From: Micromonospora inositola
Lineage (GTDB): Bacteria; Actinomycetota; Actinomycetes; Mycobacteriales; Micromonosporaceae
Reading direction: 5' to 3'
Assembly: GCF_900090285.1 (NCBI RefSeq)
Contig: NZ_LT607754.1
Span: forward strand, 6,226,001 to 6,290,000
Length of the DNA stretch: 64,000 nucleotides
Below the pieces are notes generated by a model. It was given only the letters and a program-made list of their open reading frames with translations, was not told the DNA's origin and did no database searches. The translations under genes and the position numbers were made by a program. Shown here one piece after another: positions 41,317-50,326 of this stretch. Positions within the stretch are counted from its first letter, which is position 1; each line of letters opens with the position of its first letter.

Positions 41317-41322
41317 TAACCT
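41317..41322 (+). promoter_or_regulatory. -10 element TAACCT (leaderless start)
   Basis: TAACCT ends six bases before the second of two tandem GTG codons (41329). Confidence 0.45.
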
Positions 41323-41328
41323 CGGGTG

Positions 41329-42603
41329 GTGAGCCCGCGCCGAGGTCCCGGCCCGGCCCGGCCCTCGCTGGGGCGGGACCGCTCCTTCCTCACGTACTGG
41401 ATCTCGCAGGCGGTCTCCGCGGCCGGCGACTCCTTCGCCTACCTGGCGGTGCCGCTGCTGGTGCTGCACGCGACCGGCTCGGTGGCCCGGATGGGCCTGC
41501 TCACCGCGGTGGCCGGGGTGGCGTCGGTCGGCGCGGGCGTGTTCGGCGGGGTGCTCGTCGACCGGTTCGACCGGCGCACCCTGATGATCGTCGGCGACCT
41601 GGTCCGGCTGGTGCTCTATGGGCTGATCCCGCTCGCCTGGCTCGCCGGCCCGCAGGTGTGGCTGCTCTTCGTGGTGCTGCCGGTCTGCGAGGCGGTCGGC
41701 ATGGTCTGCCGGGTCGCCTCGGTGACCGCGGTGCGCAACCTGGTCGACCGGGAGCGCATCACGGAGGCCAACGGGCGGCTGCACGCGACGTACGCGGCGG
41801 CCGCGGTGGTCGGGCCGCTGCTCGCCGGCCTGGTGTCGGCCCGGTTCGGTCCCGCCGCCGCGATCGGCGTCAACGCGGGCAGCTTCGCGCTCTCCGCCGT
41901 CGGCCTCCGGCTGGTCCGACTCCGCCGGCCGGACCCGGACGCGGCCACCCCGCCCCGGGAGCGGCCGCTGGCCGAGTTCCTGGCCGGCGCGCGGTTCCTC
42001 TGGCGGCAGCCGGTGCTGCGGTCGCTGACCGCGCTGCTGGCGGTCTTCATCTTCCTGACGTTCGGCCTCACCGACGTGCTGATCTACCACGTCAAGCACG
42101 ACCTGGGCGGCTCGGACCGGACCGTCGGCACGGTGCTCGGCCTGGCCACCCTCGGCACGGTCGCCGGGGCGCTGCTGGTGGCCCCGCTGCGCCGCCGGCT
42201 CGGCTTCGGCGCCACCTGGATCGGCGCGGTCGGCGTCAGCGGCGTCGCCGTCGCCGGACTAGGGCTGGCCGGCACCGTCCCGATCCTCACCGTGGTGGCC
42301 GCGGTCCACCTCTGCTGCGTCAGCGTGGGTGGCATCTGCTCGATGTCGCTGCGCCAGGAGATCACCCCCGATCACCTGCTGGGCCGGGTGACCTCCGCCT
42401 TCTGGAGCACGCACTTCTCGCTCGGGCCGGCCGGCGCCGCCCTGCTGACCTGGGCGGCCGGGCGATACGGCGCCGCCTCGGTCTGCCTGGTGGCGGGGGC
42501 GGGCTGCCTGCTGGTGGCCGTCGGCGGCTGCTGCGGCCCGGTCCGCCGGGCGGGATCGGCGCCGGTGGCCGGCGAGCGGGACCTGCGGCCGGTGCCGGGC
42601 TGA
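41329..42603 (+). CDS. MFS transporter (macrolide-efflux-like)
   Basis: 424 residues, 12 membrane helices. SFLTYWISQAVSAAGDSFAYLAVPLL opens helix 1, VLVDRFDRRTLMIVGDLVRL is the loop 2-3 signature of the MFS_3 group, and VRNLVDRERITEANGRLHATYAAAAVVGPLLAGL follows. The substrate is unknown. Two GTG codons are tandem; promoter spacing favours the second. Confidence 0.88.
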   Translation: MSPRRGPGPARPSLGRDRSFLTYWISQAVSAAGDSFAYLAVPLLVLHATGSVARMGLLTAVAGVASVGAGVFGGVLVDRFDRRTLMIVGDLVRLVLYGLIPLAWLAGPQVWLLFVVLPVCEAVGMVCRVASVTAVRNLVDRERITEANGRLHATYAAAAVVGPLLAGLVSARFGPAAAIGVNAGSFALSAVGLRLVRLRRPDPDAATPPRERPLAEFLAGARFLWRQPVLRSLTALLAVFIFLTFGLTDVLIYHVKHDLGGSDRTVGTVLGLATLGTVAGALLVAPLRRRLGFGATWIGAVGVSGVAVAGLGLAGTVPILTVVAAVHLCCVSVGGICSMSLRQEITPDHLLGRVTSAFWSTHFSLGPAGAALLTWAAGRYGAASVCLVAGAGCLLVAVGGCCGPVRRAGSAPVAGERDLRPVPG

Positions 42604-42756
42604 GCGTTACCAGCCGAACGGTCACGGCATCCCACCGGGACGGTGGTGGGGCACGCCGCCGGGCCGCTCCGGGGTGGCGGTACCGTTGCGCCTCATCATG
42701 CCCTGCGGGGCGGTCATCCGCCGGCCTGGCGCTGGCGAACCGACGGAGGATGGCGC

Positions 42757-44172
42757 ATGTCCAACGGCGAGGACGCGTTCGCACCACAGGACGACGCGTC
42801 GGCCCGGCCGAGCTTCGAGCTCGCGCTGCGCGGCTACGACAAGCGGCAGGTGGACCGTTACGTCAAGCGGCTGGACGGCGAGGTGTCCACGCTGACCGCC
42901 GACCGGGACCGGGCGTACCGGCAGGTCCAGGAGCTGACCGTGCAGTTGCAGCGGGCGGAGACCGAGGCGACGGAGCTGCGGCAGCGCCCGGCGCAGGTGG
43001 ACCGGGCCTCCTTCCGCGACCTGGGCCCGATGGTCGAGCAGATCCTCGACCTGGCCGAGAAGCAGGCCGGGGTGATCAGCGAGACCGCCGCGAAGCGTGC
43101 CGCCGAGCTCCATGTCCAAGCGGAGAAGGCGCTCAACGCGGCGCGGGAGCAGGCCGCCCGGGAGCTGCGGGAGCTGGACGAGGAGTTGGACGCCCGGCGC
43201 GCCGAGCAGGAGCAGGCGCACGAGGAGCGGCGGGCAGCCGCGCAGGCCGAACTCACCGCCACCCGCGAGCTGGCGGAGAAGCTGCGGACCGAGGGTCAGG
43301 CCGCCCACGAGCGTGCCCAGCAGGAGGCGAAGCGAATCGCCGAGCAGAGCAACCAGCAGGTCGAGCAGGCCCGCTCGGCCTCGGAGGCGCTGGTGAAGGC
43401 GGCCCGGACGCAGATCCAGCAGGAGGTGCAGGCGACCCGCGGCAAGGCCCAGCAGGAGCTGGCCCAGTGGCAGGCCAACATGGCCCGCGAGCTGGAGGAG
43501 CGGCGGGCCGCGGCCGAGCAGGAGCTGGCCGACCGGGCCACCGCGGCGGAGCGGGACATCGCCGCACTCGTCGCCGAGGCCCAGCAGTACGCCACCGAGG
43601 TCCGGGAACGCGCCGACGAGCAGACGAGCGCGCACCAGGAGCAGCTCACCACCGTGCAGCAGGAGCTCCAGCAGCGGCAGGAGGCGCTGGCCCAGCTCCA
43701 GGCCGAGCTGGAGACCGCCGGCCAGCAGCTCGACCGGTCCCGGCAGGAGATCGCCGCCATCGAGCAGGAGGGCGCCCAGCTGGAGGAGCGCCTGCTGGAG
43801 GTCCGCCGCGACCTGGCCGCCGAGACGAAGCGGCTGGAGGACGCGCGCCGGGCCGCCGACCTCGCCGAGCAGCACGCCAAGGAGGTACGCGCCCGGGTGC
43901 AGCGGGAGGCGAAGCGGGTGGCCGACCTGGCCGCCGCGGCGGTGATGGCGGCCGCCGCGGGCGGCGGGGAGACCGCCGAGTACCCGCAGGTGGGCGTCCG
44001 ACCGGCCGCCGACCAGCCGCCCGCCCAGCCCGCTCCCGCCGAGCGGGTGCCCGGGCCGCGGGAGCCCTTCGACGCCTTCGCCGTGCGGACGCCCGTCGAG
44101 GAAACGACCGCCGAGCGGGCCGCCGAGGAGCCGGCCGAGCAGCCGGCCGCGGAGGTTCCGGCCACCGCCTGA
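42757..44172 (+). CDS. DivIVA-like N-terminal domain with long coiled coil (cytoskeletal/polar growth type)
   Basis: 471 residues; GGAGG lies eight bases before the ATG. Residues ~18-50 (FELALRGYDKRQVDRYVKRLDGEV) match the start of DivIVA/Wag31-like proteins. From ~50 to 400 the protein is almost continuous heptad-like coiled coil rich in Glu, Ala, Gln and Arg. The last ~80 residues are Pro/Ala/Glu-rich and disordered. Scy- and FilP-type proteins of Streptomyces are comparable and organise tip growth. A role in hyphal polarity is inference. Confidence 0.82.
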   Translation: MSNGEDAFAPQDDASARPSFELALRGYDKRQVDRYVKRLDGEVSTLTADRDRAYRQVQELTVQLQRAETEATELRQRPAQVDRASFRDLGPMVEQILDLAEKQAGVISETAAKRAAELHVQAEKALNAAREQAARELRELDEELDARRAEQEQAHEERRAAAQAELTATRELAEKLRTEGQAAHERAQQEAKRIAEQSNQQVEQARSASEALVKAARTQIQQEVQATRGKAQQELAQWQANMARELEERRAAAEQELADRATAAERDIAALVAEAQQYATEVRERADEQTSAHQEQLTTVQQELQQRQEALAQLQAELETAGQQLDRSRQEIAAIEQEGAQLEERLLEVRRDLAAETKRLEDARRAADLAEQHAKEVRARVQREAKRVADLAAAAVMAAAAGGGETAEYPQVGVRPAADQPPAQPAPAERVPGPREPFDAFAVRTPVEETTAERAAEEPAEQPAAEVPATA

Positions 44173-44214
44173 GCCCGATGGTGTGACTGCTGCCGCCCGT
44201 ACGGCTGAACCGCC

Positions 44215-44249
44215 ACCCGAGCGCCGCGACCTGCCTGCGGCGCTCGGGT
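44215..44249 (+). terminator. Terminator after the coiled-coil gene
   Basis: ACCCGAGCGCCGC and GCGGCGCTCGGGT form a perfect 13-bp stem with a nine-base loop, shortly before the convergent MFS gene ends. Confidence 0.65.
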
Positions 44250-44278
44250 GAGACCGGTTCCCGGCCCTCACCGGCCCT

Positions 44279-45607
44279 CTAGCGGGGCACCGCGCCAACG
44301 ACCGGTGCGGCCGGAACACCGGCGAGCGGCCCGGTCCGCTCGGCGAACCGCACGACCGTCGGCATGACCAGGCCCACCGCGACGAAGATGCCGCCGAGCA
44401 GCAGCCACCCGGGTACGCCCCAGGTGACGCAGAACAGGGCCAGGACCGAGGGCGCGACCACGTTCGCCAGGCCGGTGCCGAACCCGAAGAGCCCCGAGTA
44501 CTGGCCCTGGGCGTGCGCGGGGGCGAGGCTGAACCGTAGTTCCATCGAGCCGGCGGAGTGCCAGAGTTCCCCGACGGTGTGGACGCAGATGCCGAGGACG
44601 ATGACGGTGGTGGCGAGCCATCCGGGTAGCCCGGCCGCGGCGGCCATCGCCGCCATGCCGACGAGGAACGCCACGCCTGAGCGGCGCATCGCCCGGCCGG
44701 CTGAGGCGGTGTCGTCGACCCCTCGGCTCGCCCGCACCTGGAGCAGCACGACCAGCGCCGTGTTGACGAGCGCGGCCATGCCGATGAGCCAGCGGGGGGC
44801 GTCGGTGTACCCCACGATCCACAGTGGCAGGGCGAAGAGCAGCACCTGGTGGTGGACCGACATGACCCCGTCGAGCGCGGTCACCGCGACGTATCCGCGG
44901 TCCTTCAGCGCCGCCCACCGGCTGCCTTCGGCCGGCGCCGGCACCGGTGGCAGCGCCGGCAGCGCGGCGACGATCGCGGCGCAGGCCACGAAGCTGACCG
45001 CGTTGCCCAGCACCAGGGCCAGGTACGCCGACCGGGTGTCCAGCTGGAGGGCGAGACCGGCCACGACCGCGGCGCCGCTGCCGGCGAGGTTGGCCACCGA
45101 GCGGAGGTACGCCCGGTAGCGGGTGAGCTGCCGACCGCCGACGGCGCGTACCAGCGGCCCACGCGCCGCCGCGCCGGCCGCGCGGGCGAGTTCGCCGACG
45201 CAGAGCACGGCCACCAGGGGCCAGAACGAGTGCACGAACACCAGCGCCGCCATGGCTGTGCCCTGGACGCCGAGCATCAGCAGGTAGACCTCGCGTGGTC
45301 CACGCCGGTCGGCGACATGCCCGACCGGCACCCCGGCGAAGAGACCGGTCACGGCGGCTATGCCCATGCCCAGTCCGACCTGCGCCACGGACAGCCCGAC
45401 CGAATGGGTGAAGAACAGCGCGGCGCTCACCATGAACACGCCGCTGCCGACCATGTTGACGAAGGTGGCCAGCGCGAGAACGCGCTGCGGTCGCGATTCG
45501 GGGATCAGCCCCCTGGAGACCAGCCAGGATCCCGTGTGCCTCGGCGCTTCGGCCGTGTCGTTCTCCGCGTTCCGCTCGTTCGTTTCCCTCTGCGCGGTCT
45601 CTGACAA
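44279..45607 (-). CDS. MFS transporter
   Basis: 442 residues from TTG at 45607, with GGAAGGAA upstream; an ATG at 45670 would add 21 unconserved residues. Helix 1 is LALATFVNMVGSGVFMVSAALFF and the loop 2-3 motif is GHVADRRGPREVYLLML. Twelve helices are expected. Its substrate is unknown. AT-rich DNA upstream holds a possible -10 TAGCAT (45705-45710, minus strand). Confidence 0.87.
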   Translation of the reverse strand: MSETAQRETNERNAENDTAEAPRHTGSWLVSRGLIPESRPQRVLALATFVNMVGSGVFMVSAALFFTHSVGLSVAQVGLGMGIAAVTGLFAGVPVGHVADRRGPREVYLLMLGVQGTAMAALVFVHSFWPLVAVLCVGELARAAGAAARGPLVRAVGGRQLTRYRAYLRSVANLAGSGAAVVAGLALQLDTRSAYLALVLGNAVSFVACAAIVAALPALPPVPAPAEGSRWAALKDRGYVAVTALDGVMSVHHQVLLFALPLWIVGYTDAPRWLIGMAALVNTALVVLLQVRASRGVDDTASAGRAMRRSGVAFLVGMAAMAAAAGLPGWLATTVIVLGICVHTVGELWHSAGSMELRFSLAPAHAQGQYSGLFGFGTGLANVVAPSVLALFCVTWGVPGWLLLGGIFVAVGLVMPTVVRFAERTGPLAGVPAAPVVGAVPR

Positions 45608-45741
45608 GCCCTGTTCCTTCCCCGTCGGCAACGATCGCCGATACTGCCAACCGGGGTGGGTCCGGCGCATCGGTCCGACGGTGGATACCGGCGCGAAACC
45701 GACAATGCTAAAATTTCTTCAGCGATGAGCCGGGATGCGGA

Positions 45742-48700
45742 TCAACGATTCCCCCGCACGCGAAATCCCCGCATCTTCCGCTGATGGGCCGCGGCTGCGT
45801 CGTGACGGCCCAGCGCCGCGGCCAGCTCACCGAGATACCCGGCCACCGGCCCGAGACTGAGCACGCCACTTCCCGCCCCGGCCAACTCGTCGGCGGCGGG
45901 CAGCAGTTCGGCGTACAGGTGCTCGATCGTGGCGCGGTCGTCGAGGGCGAGCGCCACGCGGGCGGCCAGACAGAGTCGCGCCTCGCGCAGCAGGTCGTGC
46001 GGCGGGTCGGGCTGCTCCCGTAGCGCGGTGGCGGCCGCGGCGCGGTGACCGGCGGCGAGCAGGATCAGCGGGCGCACCCACGGCTCGTACGGGCCCCAGT
46101 CCGCGCCCGCGTCGAGCGCCGGCCGCTCGTCGTCGCCGAGGGACAGCCGGAGGCCGAGCAGGGCGAGGGGCGGCAGCCCCCGGGCCATGCCCGGCATCCC
46201 GCTGCCGCCGAGCGTGGCGGCGGCGGCCCGATACGCGACCTCCGCCGCCGCGCGGTCCCCCTCGACGGCCGGGCGCAGGGCGGCGTACCACCGGGTGAAG
46301 ACGCCGACGAGCGGCAGGTCGTACCGCTCGGCCAGCCGGTCGGCGGCGCGGGCGTGGCCGTCGGCGGCGGCCAGGTCGCCGAGCCCGCACCGCGCCTGCA
46401 GGCCGATGAGGTGCCCGAGCACCTCGAAGGTGACCAGCTGGTGCCGGGCGGCCAGGTCGACCAGCTCCGCGCCGAGGCGGGCGCGTTCGGGGGCGAGGCC
46501 GGTCCGCCGGAAGGTGTGCATGAAGCGGGCGTTGAGGGCGAAGGCCAGCAGCGCCGGGTCGTCGAGTCGCCGGGCGATCGCCTCCGCCTCGGCGGCAGCC
46601 CGGCGGCCACGGTCGGTGGTGGTGCCGCGCAGCTCCAGGGCCAGGGTGCTCAACAGCCGGCTGCGCTGGTCCGCCTGATCGGCGGGGAGCACCGCCAGGG
46701 TGCGTTCGGCGGCCTCGACGACCCGGCGGGAGAGGTCCTCGTCGTCGTTGCGGGTCCAGACTGCCGGCACGTCGAAAGCCGCCAGCACGGTCCCGGTCAG
46801 CACCGGATCGTCGATCCGCTCGACGGTGGCGACCGCCTCGGCCCGGAGCCGGCGGGTCTGCGCCAGGTGTCCGGTCACGGCCAGCGACCGGCCCAGCCCC
46901 ATCACCGCGGCCAGCCGCCCGCGTACGTCCTGCCCGCCCGCCCGGTCGTGGGCGGCGACCGCCTGCTGCCAGAGGCGGGCCGCCTCGTGCGGGTTGTGGC
47001 GCCGTTCGGCCCGTTCGGCGGCGGCCGCGGCGTAGCGGGCGGCGCGCGGGGCGGTGGCGCGGCCGCCGGCCTGGGCGAAGTGGTGCGCCAGCGCGGCGAC
47101 GTCGTCCGGGCGCAGCACTTCGATCGCCTCCCCGACCTCGGTGTGCCAGCGGGCCCGGCGCGGCGCGGACAGGTCCCCGTAGAGGGTGTCGCGGACCAGG
47201 ATGTGGGTGAAGCGGGTGCCCGGCCCGGTCAGGAAGCCGGCCGGCACGGCCCGGTCGAGCGCGTCGAGCATGGCGTCCTCACCGGCGACGGCGGCGAGCA
47301 CCTCCGGGTCGACGTCCCGGCCGATCACCGCGGCCTGCCGCAGCACGTTCCGGGTGGCCTCCGGCAGCTGTCCCAGGCGGTGCCGGATGACGTCCCGCAC
47401 GCCGGCCGGGATCGCCGCCAGGGCCGCGTCGCCCTCGGCCGCGAGCAGCCTCGCCAGCTCCCGGACGAAGAACGGGTTGCCGCCGCTGCGCCGGTGGAGC
47501 AGCCGCACGGTCGGCGGGTCCAGCTCCCGCCCGGCGACGGCGCTCGCGACCTCCCCGGTCGCCGCCTCGGGCAGACCGCCGAGATAGACCCGGACGGGTT
47601 CGGTCCGGGCGAGCCGGGCCAGGGTCGCGGTGAGCTCCGGGGAGATCTCGGTGGCGCGGAACGTGCCGACGACGAACACCGGCCCGGTGACCGGCTCCGG
47701 GCCGCCCAGCAGGGCGGTCAGCAGGTCGAGGGTGTCCGCGTCGGCCCGGTGCAGGTCGTCGAGGATCACGAGCACCGGCCGCCGGCCGGCCGCCGCCGCA
47801 AGTCGGGCCGCGGCGGCCCGGTACAGCCGGAACCGGGCCACGGCGGGGTCCGCCGCCCCTGCGGCGTCCCCGGCAGAGGACGGTCCACCGGTCGCGCCTG
47901 TCGGCGCGTCCGGGCCGGATCCGGCGTCCGCTCCGGTTGCCGGCGAACCGGGATCGCGCGGCGACGAGCCGGCGGTCAGCGCGGCGGTGACCTGCCCCCA
48001 CGCCCAGGCGACCGGCGCACCGTCGTACTCGGGGCTGCGGCCCCAGGCCGTGCTCCAGCCGGCGGCGGCCAACCGCTCGGTGAGCGCCTCGGCGAGCGCG
48101 GTCTTCCCGCCGCCCGCCTCCGCGGAGACCAGGGCGAGGCCCGGCCCGCCGCGCCGGGCCACCTCGTCGGCCGCTCGTACCAGGCCGGCCAGCTCCGCAC
48201 CGCGCCCGACGAACGGGCGCCGCTCACCGGACACCGGCACCGGCGCCTCGCCGCCGGCAGGCGTCGGCACCGCAGCGCCGGCGGCCGGCCGCGCAGCCCA
48301 GGCGGGCGCCGACACCGCGGCGGCGGCAGGCGCGAGCGTCGGCGGCTCGCCTGGCGCGGGCGCGGTGACCGGCGTCGGGCGCAGGTGCGGCGCCTGGGCG
48401 AGGATGTCGGCCTCGAGCTGTCGCAGCCGCGGGCCCGGGTCCAACCCCAGCTCCCCCACCAGCGTCTCCCGGGCCCGGCGCAGCGCGGCCAGCGCGTCGC
48501 CCTGCCGGCCGGCACGGTAGAGGGCGACGGCCAGCAGGTGCCAGGCGTCCTCCCGCAGCGGCTGGGCGGTCGTGTGGGCGCGCAGGTCGGAGGCGGCCTC
48601 GGCGGCCCGGCCCAGCGCCAGCAGCGCCTCGGCCCGCCGCTCCACGGCCAGCATCCGCAGGTCGTCGAGCCGGTTGATCTCTCCCCGGGCCCAACCCTGG

Positions 48701-49155
48701 TCGGCGAACTCCGCGTACGCCGGCCCTCGCCACAGGGCGAGTGCCGCGTCCAGGCCGGCGAGGGCCGGTCCGGGGCGTCCCGCCGCCAGCAGCGCGCCCG
48801 CGTCGGCGACCGCCGTCTCGAACCGCCAGGCGTCGACGGCGTCGGGCGCGGCGGCCAGCGCGTACCCCGGCGGGGTGGTGACCAGCAGCCGGGCCGGCTG
48901 CCGCGGCGGCCGGTCGGGCTCCAGGGCGCGGCGCAGGTCGGCGACGAAGGTGCGGATGGCGGCCACCGCCCCCTCCGGCGGCTCGGCCCACAGGTCGCCG
49001 ACGAGCCGATCGACCGGCACCACCCGTCCCCGGGCGACGAGCAGCCGGGCCAGCACGGCGCGCTGCCGGGTCCCCTTCAGCGGTACGGGGCCGCGCTCGC
49101 CGACCGCCTCCACCGGCCCCAGCACGCCGAACCGCACCGAGGTCTGGCTGGTCAT
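45742..49155 (-). CDS. Large AfsR/SARP-type transcriptional regulator (BTAD + AAA ATPase + TPR-like)
   Basis: 1137 residues from ATG at 49155. Residues 1-95 are an OmpR-like winged helix (GTRQRAVLARLLVARGRVVPVDRLVGDLW). A bacterial transcriptional activation domain (~100-245, LALWRGPAYAEFADQGWARGE) follows, then a Pro/Ala linker, then an AAA/ATPase part with Walker A SAEAGGGKTALAEAL and Walker B VLVILDDLHRADADTLDLL interrupted by a Gly/Ser/Pro-rich insert. The C-terminal ~500 residues are helical repeats. Such regulators bind direct repeats and often control secondary metabolism. Its own targets are unknown; the divergent hydrolase is the nearest. Confidence 0.92.
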   Translation of the reverse strand: MTSQTSVRFGVLGPVEAVGERGPVPLKGTRQRAVLARLLVARGRVVPVDRLVGDLWAEPPEGAVAAIRTFVADLRRALEPDRPPRQPARLLVTTPPGYALAAAPDAVDAWRFETAVADAGALLAAGRPGPALAGLDAALALWRGPAYAEFADQGWARGEINRLDDLRMLAVERRAEALLALGRAAEAASDLRAHTTAQPLREDAWHLLAVALYRAGRQGDALAALRRARETLVGELGLDPGPRLRQLEADILAQAPHLRPTPVTAPAPGEPPTLAPAAAAVSAPAWAARPAAGAAVPTPAGGEAPVPVSGERRPFVGRGAELAGLVRAADEVARRGGPGLALVSAEAGGGKTALAEALTERLAAAGWSTAWGRSPEYDGAPVAWAWGQVTAALTAGSSPRDPGSPATGADAGSGPDAPTGATGGPSSAGDAAGAADPAVARFRLYRAAAARLAAAAGRRPVLVILDDLHRADADTLDLLTALLGGPEPVTGPVFVVGTFRATEISPELTATLARLARTEPVRVYLGGLPEAATGEVASAVAGRELDPPTVRLLHRRSGGNPFFVRELARLLAAEGDAALAAIPAGVRDVIRHRLGQLPEATRNVLRQAAVIGRDVDPEVLAAVAGEDAMLDALDRAVPAGFLTGPGTRFTHILVRDTLYGDLSAPRRARWHTEVGEAIEVLRPDDVAALAHHFAQAGGRATAPRAARYAAAAAERAERRHNPHEAARLWQQAVAAHDRAGGQDVRGRLAAVMGLGRSLAVTGHLAQTRRLRAEAVATVERIDDPVLTGTVLAAFDVPAVWTRNDDEDLSRRVVEAAERTLAVLPADQADQRSRLLSTLALELRGTTTDRGRRAAAEAEAIARRLDDPALLAFALNARFMHTFRRTGLAPERARLGAELVDLAARHQLVTFEVLGHLIGLQARCGLGDLAAADGHARAADRLAERYDLPLVGVFTRWYAALRPAVEGDRAAAEVAYRAAAATLGGSGMPGMARGLPPLALLGLRLSLGDDERPALDAGADWGPYEPWVRPLILLAAGHRAAAATALREQPDPPHDLLREARLCLAARVALALDDRATIEHLYAELLPAADELAGAGSGVLSLGPVAGYLGELAAALGRHDAAAAHQRKMRGFRVRGNR

Positions 49156-49162
49156 GTCGCCC

Positions 49163-49168
49163 ACTCTA
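49163..49168 (-). promoter_or_regulatory. -10 element TAGAGT (leaderless start of SARP gene)
   Basis: Minus-strand TAGAGT ends seven bases before the ATG at 49155. Confidence 0.5.
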
Positions 49169-49288
49169 GGCACCGCAGGGGTCGCCGCACCGGTGCGCCG
49201 GCCGGGCCACTCATCGGACGCTGATCCGCCGCTGATCCGCCCCGGGCAGGCTCGGCGCGTACCGGACATCCCAACAGAGAGGCCTACC

Positions 49289-50167
49289 GTGGATCCCAGG
49301 ATCAGTGGGTTCGACTACCGACGCGTCACCGTCGCCGACGGGGTGTCCCTGAACGCCGCCGTCGGCGGCTCCGGCAGCCCGATCGTGCTGCTGCACGGCT
49401 TCCCGCAGACCCACCTCATGTGGCGGCACGTCGCCGCCGACCTCGCCGCCGACCACACCGTCATCTGCCCCGACCTGCGCGGCTACGGCGCCAGCGACAA
49501 GCCCGCGGACACCGACGGCACGGCGTACGCGAAGCGCACCATGGCCGCCGACGTCGTCGCGCTGGCCCGCGAGCTGGGGCACGACCGGTTCGCCCTCGCC
49601 GGGCACGACCGCGGCGCCCTGGTCGCGGTCCGCGCCGGCCTGGACCATCCCGGCGCGGTCACCCACCTCGCCTCACTCGACGTGCTGCCCACCCTCGACA
49701 TGTGGGACGTCATGCACGGCACCAGCGCCGCCGTCGGGTTCCACCTCTACCTGATGGCGCAGCCGCCCGGCCTGCCGGAGCGGTTGATCGGGGCCAGCCC
49801 GGACGCCTTCTTCGGCCACTTCCTGGACGTCTGGGCGGGCGATCCGGAGGCGATCCCGGCCGACGTGCGGGCCGCCTACCTGCGGGCCTCCCGGGAGGCG
49901 GTCGTCTCCATCGTCGCCGACTACCGGGCGTCGGCCGGGATCGACGTCGAGCACGACCGGGCCGACCGCGGGGCCGGTAACCGGCTCCGCATGCCGGTGA
50001 CCGTGCTCCAGCAGGACTGGGGGGCGGCGCTCGGCTTCGACGCCGCCGCCAGGTGGCGGGCGTGGGCGCCGGACCTGGTGCACCTGCCGGTCAGCTACGG
50101 CCACTTCATGGCCGAGGAGGCGCCCGCCGAGGTGGTGAAGGCGCTGCGCGCCCTGCTGGACCGGTGA
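49289..50167 (+). CDS. Alpha/beta-hydrolase of the haloacetate dehalogenase/epoxide hydrolase type
   Basis: 292 residues from GTG at 49289 with AGAGAGG upstream. PIVLLHGFPQTHLMWRHVA, CPDLRGYGASDKP and AGHDRGALVAV place Asp as the nucleophile (GHDRG rather than GHSxG), as in fluoroacetate dehalogenases and epoxide hydrolases. The histidine is in SYGHFMAEEAPAEV. It is a cytosolic enzyme of unknown natural substrate, divergent from the SARP gene, which may control it. Confidence 0.87.
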   Translation: MDPRISGFDYRRVTVADGVSLNAAVGGSGSPIVLLHGFPQTHLMWRHVAADLAADHTVICPDLRGYGASDKPADTDGTAYAKRTMAADVVALARELGHDRFALAGHDRGALVAVRAGLDHPGAVTHLASLDVLPTLDMWDVMHGTSAAVGFHLYLMAQPPGLPERLIGASPDAFFGHFLDVWAGDPEAIPADVRAAYLRASREAVVSIVADYRASAGIDVEHDRADRGAGNRLRMPVTVLQQDWGAALGFDAAARWRAWAPDLVHLPVSYGHFMAEEAPAEVVKALRALLDR

Positions 50168-50308
50168 GGAAGGTCTGCCACATCGTGGCGAGGCAGCAGG
50201 TCACCGCGATCACCAGGCCGACCACCTCCAGCAGGCTGCCGGCGAAGGTCACCCCGTGCCCCGGGTCGCCCAGTTGCGCACGGAAGTTCGGCGCCTGAAA
50301 CCCGCAGC
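50106..50308 (-). pseudogene. Possible relic of a membrane protein gene or small membrane ORF
   Basis: A minus-strand frame reads QAPNFRAQLGDPGHGVTF, then a hydrophobic helix (LLEVVGLVIAVTCCLATMW), and stops antisense to the hydrolase 3' end. It has no good start; a GTG near 50256 could start a one-helix peptide. The text looks protein-like, so it may be the tail of a lost membrane gene. Low certainty. Confidence 0.3.
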
Positions 50309-50326
50309 CCCACCGACCGTGGGGCT
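50306..50326. terminator. Hairpin at the end of the nucleotidyltransferase gene
   Basis: AGCCCCAC-CGACC-GTGGGGCT overlaps the stop codon at 50325, between convergent genes. Confidence 0.5.
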
